From the NCBI GenBank assembly GCA_963823095.1, contig CAWGKI010000049.1:558001-622000 (forward strand): a stretch of DNA of 64,000 nucleotides. Reading direction: 5' to 3'. Below, piece by piece: positions 26,041-34,541 of this stretch. Each line of letters begins with the position of its first letter. The stretch's first letter is position 1. Origin of the DNA: CAIVVT01 sp963823095 (GTDB lineage Bacteria > Acidobacteriota > Terriglobia > Bryobacterales > Bryobacteraceae). The notes under the pieces were generated by a model, which saw only the letters and a list, made by a program, of their open reading frames with translations, searched no databases and was not told the DNA's origin. The translations under genes and the position numbers were made by a program.

Positions 26041-27279
26041 CTAGGAGCGATGGAAGGACATCCCGGCGAAGCTGACTACGCTCTCCTCGTCGATGTTCCA
26101 CTGCTGGTAACGGCGGAGCTGACCCGAGGCGGGCCGGGCGGCACGCAGGAACGTATAGAACGGCGCGGTTCCGCACCACTTCAAGTCGTCTTCGTTCTCG
26201 CGGACCAGGTCCCAGAAGCCATCCACATCGGCGGCTGCCAGCCGCTCGATGCGAGCGCGGTCACGCCCGCCGACCTCCAGCATCCGGCCTTCGTTCGCGC
26301 GCGCGGCGAACTCGTCGCCATAGCGGCGGCCGATGTGCGCCATGTCCACGCCCAGCACGTAGCAGGCGCGGTCGCGCTCACGTTCGGTCAGCGAGGCAAG
26401 TGACTGCAAAAAGGCGTTCACGGCATCGTCGTCCTCGGGGATGCCGCCGGAAGAGAGGCTGAGCGCGAACGAGCCGCAGAGGATGGGGAGGATGCGGATG
26501 TTGGGCCCGTACAGGGTCTGCAGAAAGACGATCTGGAACTCGATGGAGTGCTCTACCGCGTGGCAGTAGTCCTCCATCAAAATGCCTTCGGGCGCCTCGC
26601 GCTCAAGGAAATCCACCCAGGCAGTCTCGGTTCGCGCTTCGCCGAAGGGCGTGATGAAATTCTTGCGCGTCAATCCGAAGCGGCCTGCTTCGCCGTAGTG
26701 CGATGTTCCGAGCACGACGAAGACTTTGTCGGCGAACGGGCTGTCGGCGGCCTCAGACGGCAGAGCGCGGAAGGCCTCTCTGTAAGCTTCCCAACCGCCC
26801 TCGGGGCTCACATGCGGCGCGGCGATTCCCACCAGCTTGGACGGGTCCACGGGGCCGTTCTCCGGAGCGGACAAGTAGTCGCTAAACAGTTCGCGCAGCT
26901 CGCCCGGCTCGTCAGGATAAGCCGACCCGGCGTGGGCAGGCGCGCGCGAAGGCGCGGCCGCGAAGGCCCGTTGGCTGGCCTCGCGTCTCGCGTCGAAGCG
27001 AGGGGTTAGCAGGAATCCGGCCTCATCAAGTGTCGTAAAGAGATGGTCCATCAACTCGGTGACCTGCACGTCGCCGGTGGCTTCGGTGAGGACCTCCCGC
27101 AGTTCCAGGTCCGACTGTTCGCCGTCGAAGCAGCGCAGCGCCGGAACCAGGACAGGCGGAATAATCAGCGTGGCGTCCGAATAACCGTATGGATCCCGCA
27201 CCATCAGGCCCGGACGGTCGGAGACGGGCGAAGGCAGGAAGTCGAGGTCGTAGCGGAGACGGGGCAGGATCTGCGACAT
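26041..27279 (-). CDS. MEMO family protein with N-terminal PqqD-like domain
   Basis: The first ~100 residues from ATG 27279 (ILPRLRYDLDFLPSPVSDRPG, ALRCFDGEQSDLELREVLTEATG, LFTTLDEAGFLLTPRF) resemble a PqqD-type winged-helix peptide-binding domain. From about residue 110 a MEMO (AmmeMemoRadiSam B) domain follows: HAGSAYPDEPGELRELFSDY, GIAAPHVSPEGGWEAY, VFVVLGTSHYG, VEHSIEFQIVFLQTLYG, YVLGVDMAHIGRRYGD and CGTAPFYTFLRA. MEMO is related to non-haem iron dioxygenases, with His/His/Cys-type ligands; its biochemical role in bacteria is unknown. ATG 27279 is preferred because the upstream start at 27348 would overlap the divergent SDR gene. No radical SAM (AmmeMemoRadiSam A/radical) partner lies beside it. 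Confidence 0.85.
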   Translation of the reverse strand: MSQILPRLRYDLDFLPSPVSDRPGLMVRDPYGYSDATLIIPPVLVPALRCFDGEQSDLELREVLTEATGDVQVTELMDHLFTTLDEAGFLLTPRFDARREASQRAFAAAPSRAPAHAGSAYPDEPGELRELFSDYLSAPENGPVDPSKLVGIAAPHVSPEGGWEAYREAFRALPSEAADSPFADKVFVVLGTSHYGEAGRFGLTRKNFITPFGEARTETAWVDFLEREAPEGILMEDYCHAVEHSIEFQIVFLQTLYGPNIRILPILCGSFALSLSSGGIPEDDDAVNAFLQSLASLTERERDRACYVLGVDMAHIGRRYGDEFAARANEGRMLEVGGRDRARIERLAAADVDGFWDLVRENEDDLKWCGTAPFYTFLRAARPASGQLRRYQQWNIDEESVVSFAGMSFHRS

Positions 27280-27338
27280 TGCTCCATCATAATCGCGGTA
27301 GCGAGACGGAAGAACGCGCGGATCATAGAATTGTTGTA

Positions 27339-28040
27339 ATGTTGGCACGACTCAAAGGCAGCAACGTTCTGATCACGGGCGCGACCGGCGGTCTTGGAGA
27401 GGCCGTAGTGGGCGTTTTCGTGCGCGAAGAAGCGTTCGTCGCGGGCGCGGCCCGGCGATGGACCAATGACGACAGCGTGGATGGTTTGCTCAAGGTGCGA
27501 GCGGATCTGACCACGCCGGAAGGCGCCGAGTCCGCGGTGAGAGCCATTCTCGACGCGCGCGGAAGCCTGAATGCAGTAGTTCATCTTATGGGCGGCTTCG
27601 CCATGGACGGCCCTGTGGCATCGACGAAAACCGAGACATGGGATCGCATGATGGACATGAATGCCCGCTCTGCGTTCCTCGTCTTCCGCGCGGCACTGGC
27701 GGCGCAAACGCCGTCGCCGAAGGGACTGCGCCGGCTGATTGCGGTGGGATCGCGCGCGGGAGTGCAAGCCTCGCCCGGCGCCGCGGCCTACGCCGTGTCG
27801 AAGGCCGCGCTGCACGCGCTGGTGGTGAATCTGGCGGCGGAAGTGGCCGACCGGGGGATTACAGTCAACGCCGTGCTGCCCGGCACCATCGACACCGCAG
27901 CCAACCGAACGGCTATGCCAGGCGCGGACTTCTCGAAATGGGTCCGGCCCGAGGCGATCGCCGAAACACTGGTGTGGCTGGCGTCGGACGCCGCGCAGAC
28001 GACTAGCGGCGCTTTGATCCCGGTGTACGGCCGAAGTTGA
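27339..28040 (+). CDS. Short-chain dehydrogenase/reductase
   Basis: Starting at ATG 27339 (MLARLKGSNVLITGATGGLG), this 233-residue SDR has the TGxxxGxG cofactor loop, VVHLMGGFAMDG, the catalytic AVGSRAGVQASPGAAAYAVSK with Ser, Tyr and Lys, and NAVLPGTIDTAANRTAMPG after the active site. The substrate is not recognisable. The next gene on the strand is a pterin-4a-carbinolamine dehydratase, so a dihydropteridine reductase-like role in pterin recycling is a reasonable inference but not proven. It is divergently oriented from the MEMO gene. Confidence 0.88.
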   Translation: MLARLKGSNVLITGATGGLGEAVVGVFVREEAFVAGAARRWTNDDSVDGLLKVRADLTTPEGAESAVRAILDARGSLNAVVHLMGGFAMDGPVASTKTETWDRMMDMNARSAFLVFRAALAAQTPSPKGLRRLIAVGSRAGVQASPGAAAYAVSKAALHALVVNLAAEVADRGITVNAVLPGTIDTAANRTAMPGADFSKWVRPEAIAETLVWLASDAAQTTSGALIPVYGRS

Positions 28041-28081
28041 GGGCATGCACCGCTTGTTGTGGCGCACGCTTCAGGGTGCTG

Positions 28082-28130
28082 CGTCGACATTCTTGTCGAC
28101 GTCTGGACTATGCCGGCAGGAGTGCCGGCA
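28082..28130. repeat. Two tandem perfect hairpins in the SDR-phhB spacer
   Basis: CGTCGACA/TGTCGACG (28082-28101, loop TTCT) is followed nine bases later by TGCCGGCA/TGCCGGCA (28111-28130, loop GGAG). Both are perfect 8-bp stems. They fit the general design of the palindromic repeats elsewhere in the window but have different stem sequences. Confidence 0.7.
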
Positions 28131-28187
28131 CAGGGCTGAGTGGCAATCGCACAACTTCGGAGCGCGCAAAGCGGAGACAATCGGTAC

Positions 28188-28484
28188 ATGCCTGTTTCCA
28201 AACTAAGCGAAGACGAACTGCGTCTCGCGGTGGCCAAATTGCCGGGCTGGAACGTGGCCGCGGGCAAGCTCCACCGGGAGTACCAATTCGCCGACTTCAT
28301 CCACGCCTTCGGTTTCATGGCGACCTCGGCGCTCGCCATTGAAAAGATGAATCACCACCCCGAATGGTCGAACGTCTATGGACGTGTGACGATCGATCTC
28401 ACAACGCACGACTCAGGCGGCATCACGGCCAAGGACATCGCACTGGCGGCAATCCTGGAGTCAACTGCAGGGAGGATGCTCTGA
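28188..28484 (+). CDS. phhB: Pterin-4a-carbinolamine dehydratase
   Basis: At 98 residues the protein has the full family layout: LPGWNVAAGKLHREYQFADF, IEKMNHHPEWSNVYGRVTIDLTTHDSGGIT with the active-site HHPEW and D..GG..T pattern. It dehydrates 4a-hydroxytetrahydropterin formed by aromatic amino acid hydroxylases. ATG 28188 gives the family length. Its stop codon (28482-28484) lies two bases before the start of the NamZ-fusion gene, so the two are probably translated from one mRNA. No phenylalanine hydroxylase gene is visible nearby. Confidence 0.95.
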   Translation: MPVSKLSEDELRLAVAKLPGWNVAAGKLHREYQFADFIHAFGFMATSALAIEKMNHHPEWSNVYGRVTIDLTTHDSGGITAKDIALAAILESTAGRML

Positions 28485-28485
28485 G

Positions 28486-30888
28486 ATGAATTCGGGATCT
28501 GCCACCGTACCGCGCCGGACGTTTTCCAACGCGGTGCACTGTCGTGCGCACGGGCGTTCCGCGGCATTGGCTTTGACGCTGGCGGCTTTCGCATGTGCGC
28601 CAGCGCTGGCGCAGTCGCCATTCTCCGGCGGACCCGCTCTGGATCAGGCCATTGAGAAAGCCATCGCCGCTCATAAGACGCCGGGCGCGGTCGTCTTGAT
28701 AGGGCAGCCCGGGCGGATCCTCTACGAGAGGGCCTATGGAGAACGTTCGATCGAGCCGGTCCGCGAAAAAGCCACCGTCGATACGATTTACGACGCGGCT
28801 TCTCTCACCAAAGTGATCGCCACGACGTCTTGCGTGATGAAGCTCTTCGAACGCGGCCAGATCCGCTTGAGCGACCGCGTCACCGAGTATCTGCCCGACT
28901 TTCAGGGCGGCAAGAGCCCCATCACGATCCGCGATCTGATGACTCACTTCTCGGGGTTGCGCGAAGATCTCGATCTCAAACCAGAGTGGAGCGGCTACGA
29001 GACGGGCATTCGCATGGCGCTCGCCGAGAAGTCGCGCACGGCGCCGGGCGAGAGGTTCGTCTACAGCGACATCAATTTCATCCTGATGGGCGAGATTGTG
29101 CGCGTAGTCAGCGGTAAGCCGCTAAACGAGTTCGCCGAGCAGGAGATCTTCCGGCCGCTCGGTATGAACGACACGCGGTTCCTTCCGCCGGCGGAGTGGC
29201 GCGCGCGCATCGCGCCGACCGAGCGCGACCACGGCGTTCCGCTGCGCGGCGTGGTGCACGACGAGACGGCGCGATTCATGGGCGGCGTCGCGGGCCACGC
29301 CGGACTTTTCACAACCGCTGAAGACCTCGCGAAATTCGCGGAGATGATGCTGAACTTCGGCGAGTACAGAGGCGTGCGCATCTTCAGCCCGCTCACCGTG
29401 CGCAAGTTCACCGAACCGAACACGCCGCCGCATCAGCCGGTCCTGCGCGGATTGGGTTGGGATATCGATTCGCCTTTCTCCGGCAACCGGGGCGAGTTGT
29501 TCCCACTTGGCTCTTATGGGCACACCGGTTTTACGGGCACGTCGATCTGGATCGATCCCTCGACGAAGACCTATGTCATCCTGCTGTCCAACAGCGTCCA
29601 TCCCGTGCGCGGAGCCGCTCTCACGGCGCTCCGTTCGAGAGTGGCGACCATCGCCGCCGCGGCCGTGGGCATCGACGCGCCGGGCAGCATTCTGGCCACT
29701 CCGATGGAGACCTCGCAGTCCGCTCCGGCGCGCGTCACCGCCCGCACAGTCGAGACGCTGAATGGCGTGGACGTGTTGGCCTTGGATGGTTTCTCGAAGC
29801 TGAAAGGCAAACGCATCGGGCTCATCACGAACCAGACGGGCGTGCTGCGCGACGGCCAACGCGATCTCGACGCCATGCTCGCGGCGGGAGTGAAAGTGAC
29901 GGCGCTGTTTTCGCCCGAGCATGGATTGGAGGGAAAGGCCGACTACGAGTTGACCGTCGCTCATAGCAAGGACGAAAAGACGGGCATCGGCGTGTGGAGT
30001 CTGTATTCGGGCGCCAATCGCAGACCCTCGCGCGCGATGCTGCAGGATATCGACGTGCTGGTCTTCGACATCCAGGATGTCGGCGCCCGTTTCTATACCT
30101 ATGCCACGACCATGAAGTATGCGATGGAGGCCGCGGCGCAGGCCAAGCTGCCCTTCATTGTGCTGGACCGGCCGAATCCCATCAACGGAATCGCCGTGGA
30201 GGGACCGGTGCTCGATGCGGATCTGCTCTCCTTCATCGGCTGTAGCCGGATCCCCTTAAGGCATGGGATGACCATGGGGGAACTGGCGCGCTGGTTCAAC
30301 GCAGAGGACAATGTGAACGCCGTGTTGGAAGTCGTCCCGATGAAGAACTGGCGGCGTGCCGACTGGTGGGACGCGACTTCCTTACCCTGGGTGGACCCCT
30401 CGCCGAACTTGCGCAACTTTAACGCCGAGTTGCTTTACCCAGGCGTGGCGATGCTCGAGTATTCGCCCAACTGGTCCGTGGGGCGGGGTACCGTCGCGCC
30501 CTTCGAGCAGGCCGGCGCCGACTGGATGAAGGGGACGGATTTCGCCGCCTACCTGAATCGCAGGTTCGTGCCGGGCGTGCGCTTCTATGCCACGCGCTTC
30601 GTACCGGAGAGCGCGACTCTCAAGGGCAAGGCTGTGGAGGGCGTGCGCTTTGTTATCACGGACCGCGAAGCATTCTCTCCCGTCCGGTTGGGACTGGAGA
30701 TCGCGGCGGGATTGTTAGAACTCTATCCGGGCAGGATCGACCTGGAAAAATGCGCAACTCTCATAGGCAGCCGCGCGGTGATCCGTGCGCTGCAAGATGG
30801 AACGGACCCGAAGGCGATTGAGGACCAACTCCGCGCCTCGAGCGATGACTTCAAGGCGCGGAGGAAGCCCTACCTGCTATACGAATAA
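28486..30888 (+). CDS. Serine beta-lactamase-like / NamZ (DUF1343, GH171-type) fusion protein
   Basis: The 800-residue exported protein (signal peptide about residues 1-43, with a RRTF that may be Tat-like) has two enzymes. Residues ~50-400 are a class C beta-lactamase/PBP-like serine hydrolase with DAASLTKV (Ser106-x-x-Lys109), YSDINFILMGE (Tyr193) and a C-terminal GHTGFTGTSIW. Residues ~430-800 are a NamZ/DUF1343 domain: LKGKRIGLITNQTGVLRD, ALFSPEHGLEGKAD, DIDVLVFDIQDVGARFYTYAT, PFIVLDRPNPINGIAVEGP, LYPGVAMLEYSPNWSVGRG. NamZ is an exo-beta-N-acetylmuramidase of peptidoglycan recycling, so the fusion could cut muropeptides and their peptide or ester part in the periplasm. The fusion order is seen in some Bacteroidetes and Acidobacteria homologues. 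Confidence 0.9.
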   Translation: MNSGSATVPRRTFSNAVHCRAHGRSAALALTLAAFACAPALAQSPFSGGPALDQAIEKAIAAHKTPGAVVLIGQPGRILYERAYGERSIEPVREKATVDTIYDAASLTKVIATTSCVMKLFERGQIRLSDRVTEYLPDFQGGKSPITIRDLMTHFSGLREDLDLKPEWSGYETGIRMALAEKSRTAPGERFVYSDINFILMGEIVRVVSGKPLNEFAEQEIFRPLGMNDTRFLPPAEWRARIAPTERDHGVPLRGVVHDETARFMGGVAGHAGLFTTAEDLAKFAEMMLNFGEYRGVRIFSPLTVRKFTEPNTPPHQPVLRGLGWDIDSPFSGNRGELFPLGSYGHTGFTGTSIWIDPSTKTYVILLSNSVHPVRGAALTALRSRVATIAAAAVGIDAPGSILATPMETSQSAPARVTARTVETLNGVDVLALDGFSKLKGKRIGLITNQTGVLRDGQRDLDAMLAAGVKVTALFSPEHGLEGKADYELTVAHSKDEKTGIGVWSLYSGANRRPSRAMLQDIDVLVFDIQDVGARFYTYATTMKYAMEAAAQAKLPFIVLDRPNPINGIAVEGPVLDADLLSFIGCSRIPLRHGMTMGELARWFNAEDNVNAVLEVVPMKNWRRADWWDATSLPWVDPSPNLRNFNAELLYPGVAMLEYSPNWSVGRGTVAPFEQAGADWMKGTDFAAYLNRRFVPGVRFYATRFVPESATLKGKAVEGVRFVITDREAFSPVRLGLEIAAGLLELYPGRIDLEKCATLIGSRAVIRALQDGTDPKAIEDQLRASSDDFKARRKPYLLYE

Positions 30889-30935
30889 TCGGCTTCGGAA
30901 TATCGTTCCTGCCCGGGTGAGGGAGCGGAGGCTCG

Positions 30936-31160
30936 CTATTGAGCCGCTGGATCGCCCGGCTTGCGGCCGCGGCCTCTCTGCGGCACCCCAGCCGCGTTAC
31001 CGGGCTCGACCTCTTGTTTCCTCTTCAGTTCGGTCATCCAGGCCGGGGGACGTCCCCGCCTGCGCCCTTGGCCGTTGGCCAGCCGCTCCAAGGTCAAAAT
31101 GGCTTCTTCAATGGCCGCGCGTTCTTGCCGCAATTCATCCAACATCTTCATGATGTCCAT
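30936..31160 (-). CDS. Small coiled-coil/basic protein of unknown function
   Basis: The likely start ATG 31160 has GGAAGG nine bases upstream; an ATG at 31181 is an alternative. The 74-residue product has an amphipathic N-terminal helix (IMKMLDELRQERAAIEEAIL) and a basic Gly/Arg-rich part (GQGRRRGRPPAWM, RGRGRKPG) that could contact nucleic acid. Proteins with this helix plus basic-tail pattern recur in Acidobacteria, but I know no function. A plausible promoter lies upstream on the minus strand. Confidence 0.6.
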   Translation of the reverse strand: MDIMKMLDELRQERAAIEEAILTLERLANGQGRRRGRPPAWMTELKRKQEVEPGNAAGVPQRGRGRKPGDPAAQ

Positions 31161-31264
31161 GACAGAGTACCTTCCGTTCATAGCGCCGCTTTAGCCCTGC
31201 CAGCCTCGATTGCCCGCCGAGTGCCAGCCGGGAGATGCGGCTGCTTCTTCGTTTTCTAGTCTTA

Positions 31265-31292
31265 TGTTACGTATCTGAAAAAACTTTACAAG
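31265..31292 (-). promoter_or_regulatory. Candidate sigma70-like promoter for the small gene at 30936-31160
   Basis: On the minus strand TTGTAA (31292-31287) is separated by 16 bases from TAACAT (31270-31265) in a locally AT-rich stretch. It is about 105 bases upstream of the proposed start. Only sequence resemblance supports it. Confidence 0.35.
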
Positions 31293-31335
31293 CCGAATGG
31301 GACCAAAACCTTCCACGCAACATCGAGATTTCGCA

Positions 31336-32733
31336 TCAAGGCGTTGCAGGTTTCCGGAGCTTTCGCGACCAATTGCGGTAGAAGGGGATGCCGGCCGCGA
31401 TCAAAATCAGTCCGAGACCCGACTCGCGTGGTGAATTTTTCAACGTAAAACCCAATAAGAGCGCCGCAACCAGCACAAATACGATGGGAACGAGCGGATA
31501 ACCTAGCGTCCGATAGGGCCGGTCCAGGTCAGGACGCCGGTACCTAAGTACCAGTACGGAAGCCGTTGCCATGCCATACAAAATCCAGCTAGGAAATATC
31601 ACCAGAGTATAAAGCTGGTCGAATCGGCCGCTCAAAACGATCACCGCGCTCCAGGCGCTAAGGGCGAGGATGGAAAAACCGGGCACGTGGCGCTCAGGAT
31701 GAACCCGCGCGAATGCTTTGAAGAAATAGCCGTCGCGCGCCAGGGCGTAGGGCACGCGCGAACCAGTTAGAATCGATCCGTTCAATGCGGCGAAGATCGA
31801 AATCATGGCAGCGAAGCTGACGGCTCCCGCGCCCCAGGATCCGAGTATCTTGCGCATCATTTCCGCCGCCACCCGGTTGCTGGACGCAACCGACGACGCA
31901 GGCAATACGGCGAAGTAAGCGACATTTGCCGCCAGGTAAATGAGGATCACTAATATCGTGCCGAGGATCAAAGCCAGTGGCAGATTGCGCTGCGGGTTGC
32001 GGATCTCTCCAGAAACCATGCCGACGTTGTTCCAGCCGTCGTAGGCCCAAAGCGCGGCGACCAGCGCCGCGAAGAAGCCCGCCGCTCCACCGCGCGCGGC
32101 GACCGAAGTCGAAAAATTGGCCACGTGCGCCTGGCCGAGAAAGAGGCCGCAGCCGACCACCGCGGCGAAGAGCACCACTTTCAATACGGTGACGGTCACC
32201 TGCAGACCCGCGCCCTGCTTTACTCCAAGCCAATTAACGAAGCCCAACCCAAGAATCACGGCCATGGCGAGGAGCTGCCCGGCGCGAATCTCCAGCGGAC
32301 CGCCGTTTTCGCCGATGGGCAAAGGAATGCGCGCGACAACGTTTTCCAGAGCGGGAAAGAAATTAGCGAGGTAATAGAAGAAGCCCGTGGCCAGCGTGGC
32401 CACAGACGCGCTCTTGGCGACCCACATCTGCGTCCAACCGTAAAGGAATCCCCAGAACGGGCCGTAAGCCGCCTTCAGGTAGACGTACTCGCCGCCCGCC
32501 TCCGGCATCATGGCGGCCAGCTCCGCGTAGGTCAGTGCGCCGGCGAGCGACAGCAGGCCGCCGAATATCCACACCACAAACACCCAGAACGGCGAGCCCA
32601 TCTCGGCAACCATCGCCTTCGGAACGATGAAGATTCCGCTTCCGATCACGGTGCCGACAACGATCGACACGGCGGTCCAAATCCCCATATCGCGGCGCAG
32701 ACCAGCTACGCCGCTGGCGCCGGTGTCCGGCAT
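31336..32733 (-). CDS. APC superfamily amino acid permease
   Basis: GGAGGGG just upstream supports ATG 32733. The 465-residue protein has about 12 hydrophobic segments and the APC signature near the N-terminus, VVGTVIGSGIFIVPKAMV, plus FWVFVVWIFGGLLSLAGALTYAELAAMMPEAGGEYVYLK in helix 2-3 (quoted in part). These are typical of LAT/CAT-like amino acid or polyamine exchangers. The substrate is not predictable. It is followed 49 bp downstream of the SSS-family symporter gene's stop on the same strand, suggesting a two-transporter unit. Confidence 0.88.
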   Translation of the reverse strand: MPDTGASGVAGLRRDMGIWTAVSIVVGTVIGSGIFIVPKAMVAEMGSPFWVFVVWIFGGLLSLAGALTYAELAAMMPEAGGEYVYLKAAYGPFWGFLYGWTQMWVAKSASVATLATGFFYYLANFFPALENVVARIPLPIGENGGPLEIRAGQLLAMAVILGLGFVNWLGVKQGAGLQVTVTVLKVVLFAAVVGCGLFLGQAHVANFSTSVAARGGAAGFFAALVAALWAYDGWNNVGMVSGEIRNPQRNLPLALILGTILVILIYLAANVAYFAVLPASSVASSNRVAAEMMRKILGSWGAGAVSFAAMISIFAALNGSILTGSRVPYALARDGYFFKAFARVHPERHVPGFSILALSAWSAVIVLSGRFDQLYTLVIFPSWILYGMATASVLVLRYRRPDLDRPYRTLGYPLVPIVFVLVAALLLGFTLKNSPRESGLGLILIAAGIPFYRNWSRKLRKPATP

Positions 32734-32782
32734 TCTTACCCCTCCAGTTCCAGAACTGCCCTATCGCCGGGCCGCCCGCGAA

Positions 32783-34231
32783 TCAGGCTCGCTCCCGGAA
32801 TTCGCCTCGCGACGCGGCGAAGGCCAGCGATACGGCAATTGTAATCAACGTGCCGATCGGCACGTACCAGGTGAACGCGATAGGCGTGGCGAAGCGGATG
32901 TAGAGATTGCCCAGAATACCCGCGGCCATGCCGGCCATGGCGGCGCCTTCGCTCACCTGCCTCCACAGCACCCCGAGGAGGAAGACGCCGAGCAATCCTC
33001 CGTACAGAATCGCGGCGATGCCGATACCCGCTTCGAGCACCGAGTCCACGCGCTGCGCCACCACGCCAATCGCCAGCAGCACCACGCCCCAGCCCAGCGT
33101 CGCGAAACGCGCCACTGACAGATAATGCGCTTCCGGCTTGCCCGGCGAAGAGTAGCGGTAGAAATCCATGACGGTGGTGGAGCTAAGGGAATTGAGCGCG
33201 GCGCTCAGGTTGGACATCGCCGCCGCGAGGATCGCCGCCATCACCAGGCCCGCGACGCCGGTGGGCAGGTTGTCCCAGATGAACTGCGGATAGATCCGGT
33301 CGACCTTCGCGGGAACCTGCCAGTGGTTGGCCTGGTAAAGAGCCCAGAGGATGCAGCCGATCGTCAGGAACAAGGAAAACAGCACGGCCACCACGGCCCA
33401 GCTTGCGAACAGAGCCTTGCGGCTTTGTTTCAGGTCGCGCGCGGCCAGCAGGCGCTGAACCATCAGTTGTTCGGTGCCATGGCTCGCGGTGCAGAGGAAG
33501 CAGCCGCCCAGGACGCCGGCCCAAAATGTGTAGGGTTGGGAAAACCATGCGAGCGTGGGCGTGAATGAAAAATCGAAAATACGGAATTTGTCCGCCAAAG
33601 CCGCCGCGGTGGATACCTGCGCCCAGCCGTGCGGCAGTTTATGGAGGATCGTGAACAGGCTGAGGACCGCGCCCGCGACATACAGGGTCATCTGAACGAC
33701 ATCGGTCCAGATGACGGCCGTCATGCCGCCCTCAAACGTGTAGAACAGCGTTAAAGCCACGATGACGACGATGGCCCAGAACGGGTCGAGCCGCAAAATA
33801 ATGGAGATCACAATGGAGATCGCGAATACCCTTACACCTTCGGCAAGCGCGCGCAGGAGCAGGAACAAACCGGCGGTCAAGCGCCGCAGGCGCGAGCCGA
33901 AGCGCCGCTCCATCAGCTCGTATGCGGTATAAAGCTCGCCTCGAAAGTAGTGCGGCAGCAACAGCGTCGAGATGACGACGCGCGCCAGCAGATAGCCGAG
34001 CACGACCTGCAAGAAGCCGAAATTCCCTTTAAAAGCGAGGGCCGGAGTGCCAATGACGGTCAACGTGCTGGTCTCCGCCGAGACGATGGAAAATGCGATG
34101 GCCCACCACGGGGCGTTGCGTCCACCGAGGAAGTAGTCGCGCAGGGATTTCTGGGAATGCCTGAACCGCGCGCCGAACCATGTGATGCCGGCGAGGTAGA
34201 CGGCGATCAGCGCAAGGTCGATGAAGCGCAT
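32783..34231 (-). CDS. Sodium:solute symporter (SSS family)
   Basis: This 482-residue inner-membrane protein has ~13 hydrophobic segments and the SSS landmarks LALIAVYLAGITWFGARF, FSIVSAETSTLTVIGTPALAF (sodium-site region of helix 1-2), LASRVVISTLLLPHY-like, AEGVRVFAISIVISIILRL, and FEGGMTAVIWTDVVQMTLYVAGA. These match the SGLT/PutP fold. Substrates in this family include sugars, proline, sialic acid and pantothenate; none can be chosen. It is upstream of, and probably co-transcribed with, the APC permease gene. Confidence 0.88.
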   Translation of the reverse strand: MRFIDLALIAVYLAGITWFGARFRHSQKSLRDYFLGGRNAPWWAIAFSIVSAETSTLTVIGTPALAFKGNFGFLQVVLGYLLARVVISTLLLPHYFRGELYTAYELMERRFGSRLRRLTAGLFLLLRALAEGVRVFAISIVISIILRLDPFWAIVVIVALTLFYTFEGGMTAVIWTDVVQMTLYVAGAVLSLFTILHKLPHGWAQVSTAAALADKFRIFDFSFTPTLAWFSQPYTFWAGVLGGCFLCTASHGTEQLMVQRLLAARDLKQSRKALFASWAVVAVLFSLFLTIGCILWALYQANHWQVPAKVDRIYPQFIWDNLPTGVAGLVMAAILAAAMSNLSAALNSLSSTTVMDFYRYSSPGKPEAHYLSVARFATLGWGVVLLAIGVVAQRVDSVLEAGIGIAAILYGGLLGVFLLGVLWRQVSEGAAMAGMAAGILGNLYIRFATPIAFTWYVPIGTLITIAVSLAFAASRGEFRERA

Positions 34232-34541
34232 GAACCGAGGAGTTTATCACACGGATTTGTGCCACCTGGAGCCTTTGGGCTGGTATATAGTAATGGGCGC
34301 GGCTGGAACGGGAACCTGCCGCGGCGTTGCGGTATCTAAGTGGCCAGGAAAGCTCAGCCTGGACGAGATGTGGGGATTCGTTGGAGACCGGCCGGGTGAC
34401 AATATGGAAGCGCTTGCTACACCCTTTGTCCTTCGGCTATACTCCCCATTTGTCAAGCTCTCCGGCGGCCGTGCGTTTGAAACGGTCGCGGCGGAGACGG
34501 CCGGTAGCGTAAGTTTTTCAGCCCGACCCTAGGAGGCATGT
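34232..34541. other. Divergent intergenic region
   Basis: This 310-bp spacer separates the minus-strand symporter gene from the plus-strand TPR gene. An AT-rich patch near 34290-34300 (GGTATATAGTAAT) could be part of a promoter. AGGAGG at 34531-34536 is the ribosome-binding site of the next gene. The short open frames in it look non-coding. Confidence 0.5.

Noticed and set aside
34221..34532. A 103-codon frame upstream of the TPR gene
   Set aside because: No ribosome-binding site or family; overlaps the start of the divergent symporter gene.
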